A stretch of DNA of 41,042 bases from a virus. Where the stretch lies: positions 1 to 41,042 of the IMG/VR virus record IMGVR_UViG_3300030451_003423; one strand, written 5' to 3'. A program made the position numbers and the translations under genes. The notes under the pieces were generated by a model. That model saw only the letters and a list, made by a program, of their open reading frames with translations. It ran no database searches and was not told where the DNA came from. This document shows, one piece after another, positions 28,279 through 35,857 of the stretch (position 1 is its first letter; each line of letters opens with the position of its first letter).

Positions 28279-28438
28279 CTTTAGCCTCCTTCATGAACGT
28301 TATTATTAAAGCATAGCTGAATACTCCAATAAGTATTTTATACTCATCATGAAGCATTCCGTTATGTTTGGCTACGCTAAGTTCAAGAGCCCAGATTCTT
28401 ATTCCGAGCTCTTTATTTGTTTTTAAGAAACTAATCAT
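28220..28438 (-). CDS. Hypothetical protein with one hydrophobic segment (72 aa)
   Basis: AAGGAGA precedes the ATG. Residues about 34-50 (ILIGVFSYALIITFM) are hydrophobic enough for a membrane helix; the C-terminus is charged. The start overlaps the end of the primase-helicase gene by eight bases. Function unknown. Confidence 0.55.
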   Translation of the reverse strand: MISFLKTNKELGIRIWALELSVAKHNGMLHDEYKILIGVFSYALIITFMKEAKDAEKNKQTLKESKNNAASA

Positions 28439-30209
28439 ATGTTCTCCTTAATCTAAAGCTTGGTTGCCATTCTAACTTAGTCTTAAACAGCTCACCATCA
28501 GTGTTTTTAAGCACTTCTAGCGTTTTGTTAGGACTGTTAGATTGACCATTCAAGCCTATCACTTTACGTGATGCGTTTTCTATTGCACCTGAACCTTTAC
28601 CTGCATACAGGTCAAGTACCTCATTTCTGCTGTATTCTCGGCTGACCTGAGATACTTGAATTATGATTAAATCATTGTTTACAGCCATGCTTGAAAGTGA
28701 GTGTGATATATATTTAATCTGCTCGTATTCCCCTCTTACATGAGGTGGAGTTTCGACCAAATCAATGTAGTCAACAACTACCACAGCTGGACGCAATTCT
28801 TTAACCTTAGCCTGTATTTGTTCAAGTGTTGGAGGTATAGTCTGAATAGCCATATGATTAAGTTTATCTTTGTGCTTTTGATATACCTCTTTTGGATTCC
28901 TATTTATATCTTCTTTTGTTAAACCGCTTACTATTTGCATGTTACGTCTATGCATATACCAAGCAGATAACTCTAAAGATAAGTACAGAGTAGGTAATTG
29001 CCAATCAGGATTAATATCATCATTAGCAAAATCTACTCCTAGTGCTATGCACTGTGCAAGCGTTGTCTTACTTGAACCTGTTGGTCCAAATATAGTTACT
29101 AACTCACCTGGGTATATCTCTGTGTCAGCGTTATTTACACCTAGCATTTCTGATAAAGGTAGAGCTCTTCCTGAAAAGTCAGAGTTCATTCTTTCTTCTA
29201 GTTTAGCTTGTAAATCATCACTGCTCATCACATCAATAAGGTAGTCTTTTCTTTTGAAATGTATGCACCGTGTCTTACAATGGTTAAGCATTATTTCATC
29301 TTGGCAACCAAATCTATAACCTCTGTTATAAACATACTCAACTTTCTCTATTACATTGTTTTCATTCAAACTATTGTTATTCCAATGTAGTATAGCAGCT
29401 TTAGCATATTCACTTGGTATACCATGTCTAAAGAAATGACTTGCTATTCTTATAAGGGTTTGATTTCTCGTGCCCTCTTGTGGCCCATTTGAAAGCATTT
29501 CTTGTACACAGGGGATAACATCCCTAGGTTCAACAACTTTGCTTATTTTGGCCATTCTAGTGGCTTTTTGAACTATTGTATCTTCTAACTCGCCATTACC
29601 TACTAACTCTGAATAAGCATAGTCTAGTCTTGGTGACTTCGCTAATTCATGTATATCTTCAAACTTGCTTGTAAGCATTTCGTTCATAGTTAGAGGTATC
29701 TTGTGCAAGTCAGTCTTTTTATTAACAGTGTGTTGTACTCTGTATATACCTGTTCTCATGAATATAGAGTTATCTATATCATCGCCAAATATATTTTTCA
29801 TAGTACCTTTAACTACATAGTGTATGTTATCACTATTAGGAAAGTTAAATACACCACCATGAATTGCAAGATGGTAGCCACTACCACTAAAGTAACATTG
29901 AAGACTCCAGTCCTTATCTATTCCTAGTTCATCTAGTTTATAAATAATATTTCTTGCTTTATCTAGTGTGTATTCATCACTACTGTTACCTTTATCTACA
30001 TCTAAAAGTATCCAGTCTATGCTTCTTTCACCAAAGTAGTTTTTTAAACCACCATTAGCTTCAGCAAACTTTACTGCTTCTTTTGTATATAGATAAACAC
30101 TACGATACAATGGTTGCTCAGGATTTATATAGTTAACTAAGTCTTTCTTTGCAATAAGTTGCCCCCTATGACGAGGGCTACCTACTGCTATTTCAACATA
30201 GTCGTGCAC
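28431..30209 (-). CDS. Primase-helicase: AEP-type primase fused to DnaB/SF4 helicase
   Basis: 592 residues. The N-terminal part has archaeo-eukaryotic primase motifs: ILLDVDKG (D70, D72), the SGSGYHL motif (108-114, H113) and a conserved third block around D146-R157. A middle region with cysteines C234, C302, C311 and C315 could hold zinc or an iron-sulphur centre. The C-terminal helicase has Walker A GPTGSSKT (375-382), SLELS (E413), Walker B VVVVDYIDL (D480) and IIQVSQVSRE. It would prime and unwind at the replication fork. The start is GTG at 30209, one base overlapping the SSB-like stop. No DNA polymerase gene is in the window, so the enzyme would work with a host polymerase or one encoded elsewhere in the genome. 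Confidence 0.85.
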   Translation of the reverse strand: MHDYVEIAVGSPRHRGQLIAKKDLVNYINPEQPLYRSVYLYTKEAVKFAEANGGLKNYFGERSIDWILLDVDKGNSSDEYTLDKARNIIYKLDELGIDKDWSLQCYFSGSGYHLAIHGGVFNFPNSDNIHYVVKGTMKNIFGDDIDNSIFMRTGIYRVQHTVNKKTDLHKIPLTMNEMLTSKFEDIHELAKSPRLDYAYSELVGNGELEDTIVQKATRMAKISKVVEPRDVIPCVQEMLSNGPQEGTRNQTLIRIASHFFRHGIPSEYAKAAILHWNNNSLNENNVIEKVEYVYNRGYRFGCQDEIMLNHCKTRCIHFKRKDYLIDVMSSDDLQAKLEERMNSDFSGRALPLSEMLGVNNADTEIYPGELVTIFGPTGSSKTTLAQCIALGVDFANDDINPDWQLPTLYLSLELSAWYMHRRNMQIVSGLTKEDINRNPKEVYQKHKDKLNHMAIQTIPPTLEQIQAKVKELRPAVVVVDYIDLVETPPHVRGEYEQIKYISHSLSSMAVNNDLIIIQVSQVSREYSRNEVLDLYAGKGSGAIENASRKVIGLNGQSNSPNKTLEVLKNTDGELFKTKLEWQPSFRLRRTYD

Positions 30210-30823
30210 TATAAGTTTCCTATACCTGTTCCAGACATTTCAACAGTCTGTTGTGGTGTCTCAGTATCTGATTCAGTAGCTTCTTTTATGAAACCTTTGC
30301 CTTTAAACCACTTAACGTCAGCTTCAAGTTTCTTTCTACCTTCATCATCAGCTTTTTGTACTTTTTGAAATACTCTTGAGTACACTTTGCCACCTTTAAC
30401 TTTAGGTTTTTCTTTATAGATGTATGCTATATAGTTATACTCTGGGTCAGTATCAGGTATTACATCTTGAGAAACTGTTGCGTTTAAATACTTAGCTATA
30501 TCATGTATTATTTCGCCATTTTCATTTTCCCATTCACCTTTTACGTTTAGCCCTGCTGTACAACCTATTACATCAAAGAAGTGATATAGTCTTTTAAGAG
30601 CTGAACCACCAGTTATGTTACCATTAGAATCTTTATCAAGATTACCTGTGATTCTTAACTGTTTAGTGTAGTCACTACCTTCTTGTTTTATTTCTACATC
30701 TAGATATAAGTCAGCCCAATCATACTGTGAAGTTTTATCTTCAAAGCCTAATATACCAAACTTACATATTCCATAGAAATTACTACCATTACCACTACTT
30801 TCTTTTGGCCTAAATATCGCCAT
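30209..30823 (-). CDS. SSB-like DNA-binding protein (204 aa)
   Basis: The start at 30823 (MAIFRPKESS) is preferred because AGGAG lies eight bases upstream; an upstream in-frame start at 30868 would run into the Sak4-like gene. The protein is beta-rich in its first 150 residues, with aromatic/charged strands (FGILGFEDKT, ADLYLDVEIK), and ends in a flexible acidic/Thr-rich tail finishing GTGIGNL. Small proteins of this kind sit next to Sak4 ATPases in many phages and bind single-stranded DNA. The assignment rests mainly on context. Confidence 0.55.
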   Translation of the reverse strand: MAIFRPKESSGNGSNFYGICKFGILGFEDKTSQYDWADLYLDVEIKQEGSDYTKQLRITGNLDKDSNGNITGGSALKRLYHFFDVIGCTAGLNVKGEWENENGEIIHDIAKYLNATVSQDVIPDTDPEYNYIAYIYKEKPKVKGGKVYSRVFQKVQKADDEGRKKLEADVKWFKGKGFIKEATESDTETPQQTVEMSGTGIGNL

Positions 30824-30824
30824 A

Positions 30825-31496
30825 CTACTTTTCTCCTTTCGTTGTTTTATAGATGTTTTTCCAATCAAACTCTATGTGTTGTCCTCGTAAATGTTCACAT
30901 CTACTACCTGCTTCTATAGATTCATCTGCTTTAAATGATATCATTAGTTTGTCATCTTCTCTTAAGACATAACCGATAGCGTCACAATCCGACATAATCA
31001 GATTCTTCAGCTTACCAGTTATATCTAAAGATTCAGGTTCAACAAGAGCCTTGCCATCGACAACAGCTCTTGCAACCTTTCTATGACCAACGATAATCAA
31101 ATGTTCACAAACGTCTCTAAAAGCATTGATAGTATTCATTACTTTTTCACGAGCCAACGCATAACCTTTACCGAATGTTAAATCAGCTATAGATGCTACT
31201 TCATATTCTTCGCAGACAGCTTTTTCAGCCCATTCTACAACTTTGTCAATAGTATCTATTGCTATGTATTTAAATTCGTGACCTTCCATAGCATCTTTAA
31301 GAGTTTGGATTAACTCTTCTCGGTTATTAACTTCTTGAACATATGCTTCTAACATATGTGTTCCTTTTTCTGTGTCTATAATCAGACAGTCATCTAATTG
31401 TGAAAGCATAGTAGTTTTACCTACTTTCGGTGCTCCATACATTAGAAGAACTTTCGGATTTAGAGACACGGGTTTGCGTTTCTGTTTTTTCAACAT
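30825..31496 (-). CDS. Sak4-like RecA-fold ATPase
   Basis: A 223-residue single-domain NTPase: Walker A GAPKVGKTT (21-29), acidic residues at IIDTEKG (D41), Walker B YIAIDTID (D81), and sensor-like LIIVGHRK near residue 134. This fits the phage RecA-like AAA_24/Sak4 group, which promotes single-strand annealing or recombination together with an SSB. It is followed directly by the SSB-like gene, a known pairing. AAGGA precedes the ATG at 31496. The first 80 bases overlap the end of the E1-like gene. Confidence 0.75.
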   Translation of the reverse strand: MLKKQKRKPVSLNPKVLLMYGAPKVGKTTMLSQLDDCLIIDTEKGTHMLEAYVQEVNNREELIQTLKDAMEGHEFKYIAIDTIDKVVEWAEKAVCEEYEVASIADLTFGKGYALAREKVMNTINAFRDVCEHLIIVGHRKVARAVVDGKALVEPESLDITGKLKNLIMSDCDAIGYVLREDDKLMISFKADESIEAGSRCEHLRGQHIEFDWKNIYKTTKGEK

Positions 31497-32172
31497 CTGT
31501 CATTCCTTCTATTATTGCTGGGTTTACTAGCCCCTCTTCAAGTGATAAATAGGGTGCTAACGATTTATAAATATACATATAAAATGACCTATTATGCAAG
31601 ACATTATATACTTGTGACAACATTAAGCCAGCAATTGTGTTTGCTGTAAATATTGTATGTTTTGCAGTACAAGGTAAATCAGGTATATCTTTACTAGATT
31701 GCCATCTTTCTAGATAGGTATCTCTTAAAGGTGTAGCTGTATGTATATCCATTGACAATGCTCCCATACGTCCATCCACAAGAACTGTACGCTTTGGATT
31801 TCTAGACCAATTCATATATACAATCTTACGAACTTCCATATTATCAGGAGCCATCATAACACATGGTGTTAAACCATCTAAAATACTGTATTCACCATGT
31901 TCTATGATTTCTGTGTGTTCACATCCAAAGTATTTAACTAACTCTTTGGCTGCTTCTGTTTTTGACTTACCCAAATATTGTTGTGGGTACATCGTTGTGC
32001 TTAAGTTATGTTCTTGAAGCACATCATAATCCCAAACATGAATCTTTCTAAAGCCCATTATGGCAGCTGATAGTATGAGCGCAGAGCCCACACCACCAGC
32101 ACCAATAATGGTAACTTCTTCTAGATTCTTTTGGTTTATTATGTCTTTATTCCTTAAGAATCTACTTGACAT
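31417..32172 (-). CDS. E1-like (ThiF/MoeB) adenylyltransferase
   Basis: A 251-residue Rossmann enzyme: GAGGVGS (24-30) nucleotide loop, DYD (48-50) ribose-binding acidics, NLSTT (56-60) in place of the usual NLxRQ, LGKSKTEAA (68-75) with the ATP-contacting lysine, APDN (108-111), and LPCTAKHTIF with C168, a candidate catalytic cysteine. The family adenylates the C-terminus of a ubiquitin-like protein and often forms a thioester with it. The canonical arginine after NL is replaced. It sits in one run with JAB, E2-like and ubiquitin-like genes upstream, so it should activate the 77-residue protein at 34838-35071. The C-terminal tail (about 227-251, Ser/Thr/Glu-rich) is encoded in the Sak4 overlap. 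Confidence 0.85.
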   Translation of the reverse strand: MSSRFLRNKDIINQKNLEEVTIIGAGGVGSALILSAAIMGFRKIHVWDYDVLQEHNLSTTMYPQQYLGKSKTEAAKELVKYFGCEHTEIIEHGEYSILDGLTPCVMMAPDNMEVRKIVYMNWSRNPKRTVLVDGRMGALSMDIHTATPLRDTYLERWQSSKDIPDLPCTAKHTIFTANTIAGLMLSQVYNVLHNRSFYMYIYKSLAPYLSLEEGLVNPAIIEGMTDVEKTETQTRVSKSESSSNVWSTESR

Positions 32173-32352
32173 TTATTCCTCTCTTTCTCTATTATGATTG
32201 TGTTGTAATTCAAGCATATGGTCAAGAAATGGAACATCAAAAGGTTCTGTTGCTCTATCTGCATCAGGACTTCTTTTAAATAGTTCTTCACCAAATGATT
32301 TAACTAGCTTTTTAAAGGCGGTAAATGGTATTTCTATTGTATCTTTACTCAT
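32173..32352 (-). CDS. Small protein in the ubiquitin-like cassette (59 aa)
   Basis: The ATG overlaps the JAB stop (ATGA) and GGAGG precedes it; the stop abuts the E1 start. The product begins MSKDTIEIPFTAFKKLVKS and ends in a His/Arg/Glu-rich stretch. It is too short for an enzyme. Its place between JAB and E1 with coupling on both sides marks it as part of the same system, perhaps an adaptor. No family recognised. Confidence 0.65.
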   Translation of the reverse strand: MSKDTIEIPFTAFKKLVKSFGEELFKRSPDADRATEPFDVPFLDHMLELQHNHNREREE

Positions 32353-33185
32353 CTAGCACCTCCAAACAATCCTATTTGAAAGCAATAATCGTCTAGTTTC
32401 TTTTCAGCTTCTGTTGCTTTTTGATTAGCTTCATCACTTTTAGGGTGATTCCAATGTAAAGACTGATAGTAATCTTCTTTCTTGCGAAAATCTTCAAGTA
32501 GTTTTTGATACTTTTTGTCTTTTACATCATCATCGTAGATTTCCTTATTGTTATAAGAACCCCACATACTAACTTGTCTAGTATAAGGATTATTATACCT
32601 AACAATATTAGATGTTTTAACAACAGTTTTAGCTTCTTTTTCTTGCTTAACAAGAGATTTAACACATTCTGCAAATGCGCCTTTAGGTTTATATTTATCC
32701 CATTCAATCTCATATTCAGCTTTTGTGTAATCAGTTACTATTGTATGTCCACGCTGAGTTGTATAACTTACAGCAAATGCATATGGACTACCTGTAGAAT
32801 CATGAGCTACAACAAGAGATGGGTAACCTGTATTATTAGCGCAATGCTCTAATTGGTCTTTATCTACACTACTAATATAAGCACCACCTGATAATCCATG
32901 GTGACTATGTATTAAACCTTTATAGCACTCTTTAAGTTTTGGATTATCTTTATATGCTTTATCTTGTGTATCCATCAATTGTTCACCATCAAACTCTGTT
33001 GCAGCACTACTACCTAAATCAATAGGATAAAATGCTTCAATTCGCCATGTATCTGACCAATTGTGTTTGTCTGGTTCTACCATCTTATAAAATGCAACAC
33101 CTGACCATTCTGTTTTAGGAAACAGATTCAGTAAGTGTTTCACTTGTTGATGTACTTTCTTCGGAATGATTATTTTCATTTCCAT
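32349..33185 (-). CDS. JAB/JAMM-domain metallopeptidase (deubiquitinase-like)
   Basis: 278 residues with a JAMM zinc centre: E26 in TEWSG, then IHSHHGLSGGAYISSVDKD with H93, H95, S105 and D108. The spacing between the second His and Ser is two residues longer than the commonest form. JAMM proteases remove ubiquitin-like proteins from targets or trim their C-termini. Residues about 150-278 form an extra charged domain of unknown role. GAGG lies six bases before the ATG at 33185, which falls 71 bases inside the E2-like gene, so the two are read in overlapping frames. It would process or recycle the ubiquitin-like protein of this cassette. Confidence 0.85.
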   Translation of the reverse strand: MEMKIIIPKKVHQQVKHLLNLFPKTEWSGVAFYKMVEPDKHNWSDTWRIEAFYPIDLGSSAATEFDGEQLMDTQDKAYKDNPKLKECYKGLIHSHHGLSGGAYISSVDKDQLEHCANNTGYPSLVVAHDSTGSPYAFAVSYTTQRGHTIVTDYTKAEYEIEWDKYKPKGAFAECVKSLVKQEKEAKTVVKTSNIVRYNNPYTRQVSMWGSYNNKEIYDDDVKDKKYQKLLEDFRKKEDYYQSLHWNHPKSDEANQKATEAEKKLDDYCFQIGLFGGAR

Positions 33186-34713
33186 TTTTTGCCTCTCTTT
33201 CGTAGTTTTCTACATATGCACTAAGTTCAGCATATTGTAGTTCTAGTTTCTTTTTGTAAGATAAGTTAAATAGATATTCGTATTCATCATACATAGATTG
33301 TGCTTGTGTCATTAACTTTTGATATTCTTTAAATACATCAATTACTTGTTTTTTTGATGATAAATTTCTAGCATAATCAAGCATTTCCATGTAATCGTTA
33401 AACTTTTTACCACCTTCCCAACAATCCATCCATGAATGTAAAAATGAACTTATGTCTTTAGTGCCACCACCATAATACACGGCATCTTGAAGACTATGTA
33501 ATTCATTTAAAATAGAATTTATTGCTGTATAAGATTTAAAACATTTACTTTTTAAGTCTAAATCTTTTTCATCTCTAGATGGTGAAAAGCTAAAAGAATC
33601 ACTATAAGTGGAATGTCTAGGTTTTTTATTAAAATACATACTATAATGACCACTTACACTTTGATTTAACCTACGTAAATCAGCAGACATGCTATCAGTC
33701 CATTTGCCATCATATTCTTTTTCAATATTTGAATTTTGAATCATTATTTTTACAAAATCATTTGTAACGACAAATTTCTCTGATTGTGTTAATTCAGCAT
33801 AACTAGGTGTATCACAAAACTCATCAAAATGCCAAAATAATGTCATCCAAGCTGTTTTTACTTCTTGAGTTTGATACACAGGCTCAATTTTCTCTTCATT
33901 AAGAGGTTTTATTGCTTCGTTATATAATAACATAGTTCTACCTAAAGGTTCTGAATCATAAGCTTTCTTTCTAGCACTTGGAAGCATTATTTTATCATAA
34001 CTATATGCATAGTCTATATCATATTTTTTCGCTAATACTGAAGCAGGCCTTAAGAAATTATAACCTTGACCTCGTTCAGCTACTTCAAACATACCAACTA
34101 TTAAATTAGGATGATAAGATTTAATACTTCTTTCAAACACTTCAGGACGATAATGTGGGCTATTATAAGTCCAAGTATTTAAATACATTTGCATTTTTTC
34201 AAGACCACCTATATAACTATGTGCATTAAAAGATGTTTTAATCTCAGTTTCCCAATCAGCCATACAAGCTATACCACTTTGTATATGCGGATGTGCTGCA
34301 GCTACATATTTATACTCTATTTCATTTTTATTATTTATTATTGGTTCTTTTGTATAAAATTTCCAAGTAGTTTTACTATAACCATTATTTACCAATCTTA
34401 AATAATAATCGCCAAGCCTAAAGATTTTACGTCTTCTAATTTTAATATCTTTAAACTTAACCCAAAGTTCAAAAGAACCCTTTTCTACTTTAAAACCATG
34501 ACAATTCTTTTCTTCATCATTGGTTATTACGTCAACAATTTCGAAACTTGCATGATTAACAAGAGATTTAGCTAAATCCTTTGAATCATATTGTGGTCTA
34601 ATAAAATCTTGTTCTCCATAATGGTCAAATTCACTAACCATTACATCAATAACTTTATTATCCCTTTTCTTTATAGCTTCTAGCATGCTATATACTTGAA
34701 CAAACATGTTCAT
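33115..34713 (-). CDS. E2-like conjugating protein with large C-terminal extension
   Basis: 532 residues, not obviously matching a named family over the full length. Residues about 80-190 have an E2 (UBC) look: antiparallel strands (FELWVKFKDI, YYLRLVNNG), then HPHIQSGIAC with H141-P-H143 and C150, followed by a helix (GLEKMQMYLNTWTY). Prokaryotic E2s commonly have HPH before the catalytic Cys where eukaryotic ones have HPN. The remaining 340 residues are mostly helical with a Ser/Thr/Glu-rich tail. It is the gene next to the ubiquitin-like protein and overlaps JAB, exactly where an E2 would be expected. AGAGGT precedes the ATG. If C150 is catalytic it would take the ubiquitin-like protein from E1 and pass it to a target; the extension may choose the target. 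Confidence 0.6.
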   Translation of the reverse strand: MNMFVQVYSMLEAIKKRDNKVIDVMVSEFDHYGEQDFIRPQYDSKDLAKSLVNHASFEIVDVITNDEEKNCHGFKVEKGSFELWVKFKDIKIRRRKIFRLGDYYLRLVNNGYSKTTWKFYTKEPIINNKNEIEYKYVAAAHPHIQSGIACMADWETEIKTSFNAHSYIGGLEKMQMYLNTWTYNSPHYRPEVFERSIKSYHPNLIVGMFEVAERGQGYNFLRPASVLAKKYDIDYAYSYDKIMLPSARKKAYDSEPLGRTMLLYNEAIKPLNEEKIEPVYQTQEVKTAWMTLFWHFDEFCDTPSYAELTQSEKFVVTNDFVKIMIQNSNIEKEYDGKWTDSMSADLRRLNQSVSGHYSMYFNKKPRHSTYSDSFSFSPSRDEKDLDLKSKCFKSYTAINSILNELHSLQDAVYYGGGTKDISSFLHSWMDCWEGGKKFNDYMEMLDYARNLSSKKQVIDVFKEYQKLMTQAQSMYDEYEYLFNLSYKKKLELQYAELSAYVENYEREAKNGNENNHSEESTSTSETLTESVS

Positions 34714-34837
34714 TGTTTACCTCTACTTTCTTTTTTTAGTTAAATAGACTACACAGGGAATTTCACCTTTACCACATTTATGCCATCGTGTAGCTTCATA
34801 TGCTACATCACCTCGTCTATTTATTGTTAATTACCTC

Positions 34838-35071
34838 TTATTTACCAGACTTGTTAGAAGCCATAGTAATTGTTACACTATCCCCAGCGTTGATTGCTGT
34901 ACCCATATCAACATTATCTCTTGCAACACCACCATTTGTGATTCTGATGATTACGTTGCTCATTGATAAGTTAATATCTTCCAAAATAGAGCCAACTGTT
35001 GGAAATTTATCAGTTGTTTCTGGTCTTGGAGTTCCGTTAGGTGTGTCTAGGTAAAACGTATTATTTGACAT
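34838..35071 (-). CDS. Ubiquitin-like (ThiS/MoaD-type beta-grasp) protein
   Basis: 77 residues. From residue 25 the order TVGSILEDINL, NVIIRITNGGVARDN, GTAINAGDSVTITMAS follows the ThiS/MoaD pattern: TVxxLLExL helix, VxVxxNG hairpin, then the INAGDxVxI strand that ends the beta-grasp fold. The C-terminus is S75-G76-K77 rather than Gly-Gly. Removal of the last Lys by the JAB enzyme would leave Ser-Gly. AAGGA lies nine bases before the ATG. It is the first gene of the run containing E2-like, JAB and E1-like genes, supporting a conjugated modifier rather than a sulphur carrier. The fold is inferred from pattern, not computed. Confidence 0.65.
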   Translation of the reverse strand: MSNNTFYLDTPNGTPRPETTDKFPTVGSILEDINLSMSNVIIRITNGGVARDNVDMGTAINAGDSVTITMASNKSGK

Positions 35072-35100
35072 ATCATATGTCCTTTCTTGGTGCTTTATCT

Positions 35101-35153
35101 TTTGTTTATAAAAAGAGCCTGAAAAGCAACACCAATTAAACTAATCAGGCTCT
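35101..35153 (-). terminator. Leftward intrinsic terminator ending structured region 1
   Basis: Perfect 9 bp stem AGAGCCTGA (35114-35122) with TCAGGCTCT (35145-35153). On the minus strand it is followed directly by TTTTTATAAAC, a fair T-run. The 22-base loop is long. It lies between the structured region and the ubiquitin-like gene, so it would end the noncoding RNA or act as an attenuator for the cassette. Confidence 0.65.
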
Positions 35154-35820
35154 ATGAGGCAAACTGGATTGTTCGCCTAATTTTTTGAGAAGCGTATCTG
35201 ATGCTTATGGTTCATCAGCTAACCACCGAGGCTGGCTATAGAATTTTATCTCGGTTTTATTTGCATGCTTCCAGCTTTGTGTATACACTTCTCAAATTTT
35301 TGGTAACTCCTGCAACTTCCAGCCAGGCAATGTTCAACAAAATGATAACTCAATAATCGGAATCTAATGAAAGAAGATTCTTTGAAATGTCAAATAGCAA
35401 ACTGAGTGCTATTTAGGGAGTTTTTATGCTGTTACCAATATTTAGTAGAAGGAGATAGTGCTTTAAATAGTGCCTATCTATCTTTTAGTCTGCAGACCAG
35501 CGACCTTCTACTAATTTAATTCTTGGCATACTTTCAAGGTAGGCGCGCGGTCCTTTAAACCTTGCTGTTAGGTATGCCAGCCATAACCGATAGGGCTAGT
35601 AATCACTACTTGTATGTTATTTGCTTTTTACTATATCAAGTACCAATCGTCCTCTAGCCCTATTTAATTCTGCAAGACTGCACGCAAATAAGGGGATGTG
35701 TGCGGAAATATACTCGAAAGATAAGTTTACGTGCAGTCTTTTTAGATGAGTTGTATTAAGGACGTAATAAAGATAGAGCATGAATTACTCTATGACATGT
35801 TAAGAAAGGATAAAACTCAT
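35114..35820 (-). ncRNA. Candidate large structured noncoding RNA, cluster 1 (nine hairpin domains)
   Basis: No supportable gene lies in 35072-35857. Nine closed domains follow one another with 3-10 base spacers. Outer stems: 35114-35122/35145-35153 (9 bp); 35157-35164/35171-35178 (7 bp, one mismatch); 35184-35192/35288-35296 (9 bp); 35300-35307/35431-35438 (8 bp); 35442-35452/35504-35514 (11 bp); 35524-35531/35572-35579 (8 bp); 35590-35599/35654-35663 (10 bp); 35674-35684/35730-35740 (11 bp); 35746-35752/35814-35820 (7 bp). Most enclose inner stems of 6-8 bp, e.g. AAATAGCA/TGCTATTT at 35392-35414 and CAAGGT/ACCTTG at 35535-35564. None has tRNA arms. The strand is set to minus because flanking genes run leftward and the last hairpin ends in a T-run on that strand. 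The layout recalls ornate large RNAs such as GOLLD or ROOL, without shown homology. Confidence 0.7.
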
Positions 35821-35857
35821 GTCTAACGCCCCGATTGCTCTCACGATACAATCCAAC

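Noticed and set aside
30824-30868. N-terminal extension of the SSB-like protein to 30868
   Set aside because: It lies inside the Sak4-like gene, whereas MAIFRPK at 30823 has a proper ribosome binding site.
34714-34837. A leftward frame of about 33 codons with RWHKCGKGEIPC between the ubiquitin-like and E2-like genes
   Set aside because: It looks protein-like but has no ATG, GTG or TTG start after the upstream stop; only ATA would serve. It may be a gene remnant.
35184-35296. Hammerhead ribozyme, because CTGATGA occurs on the minus strand
   Set aside because: The GAAA core and the three-stem layout are missing; the bases are instead part of a simple hairpin.
35671-35750. Rightward terminator, because the 11 bp stem at 35674-35740 is followed by TTTTT on the plus strand
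   Set aside because: The loop is 45 bases and no rightward gene precedes it; better explained as one domain of the structured cluster.
35442-35820. tRNA array: several 56-75 base domains in a row
   Set aside because: No domain has a T-loop GTTC motif, a 7 bp acceptor with four arms, or an anticodon arm in place.
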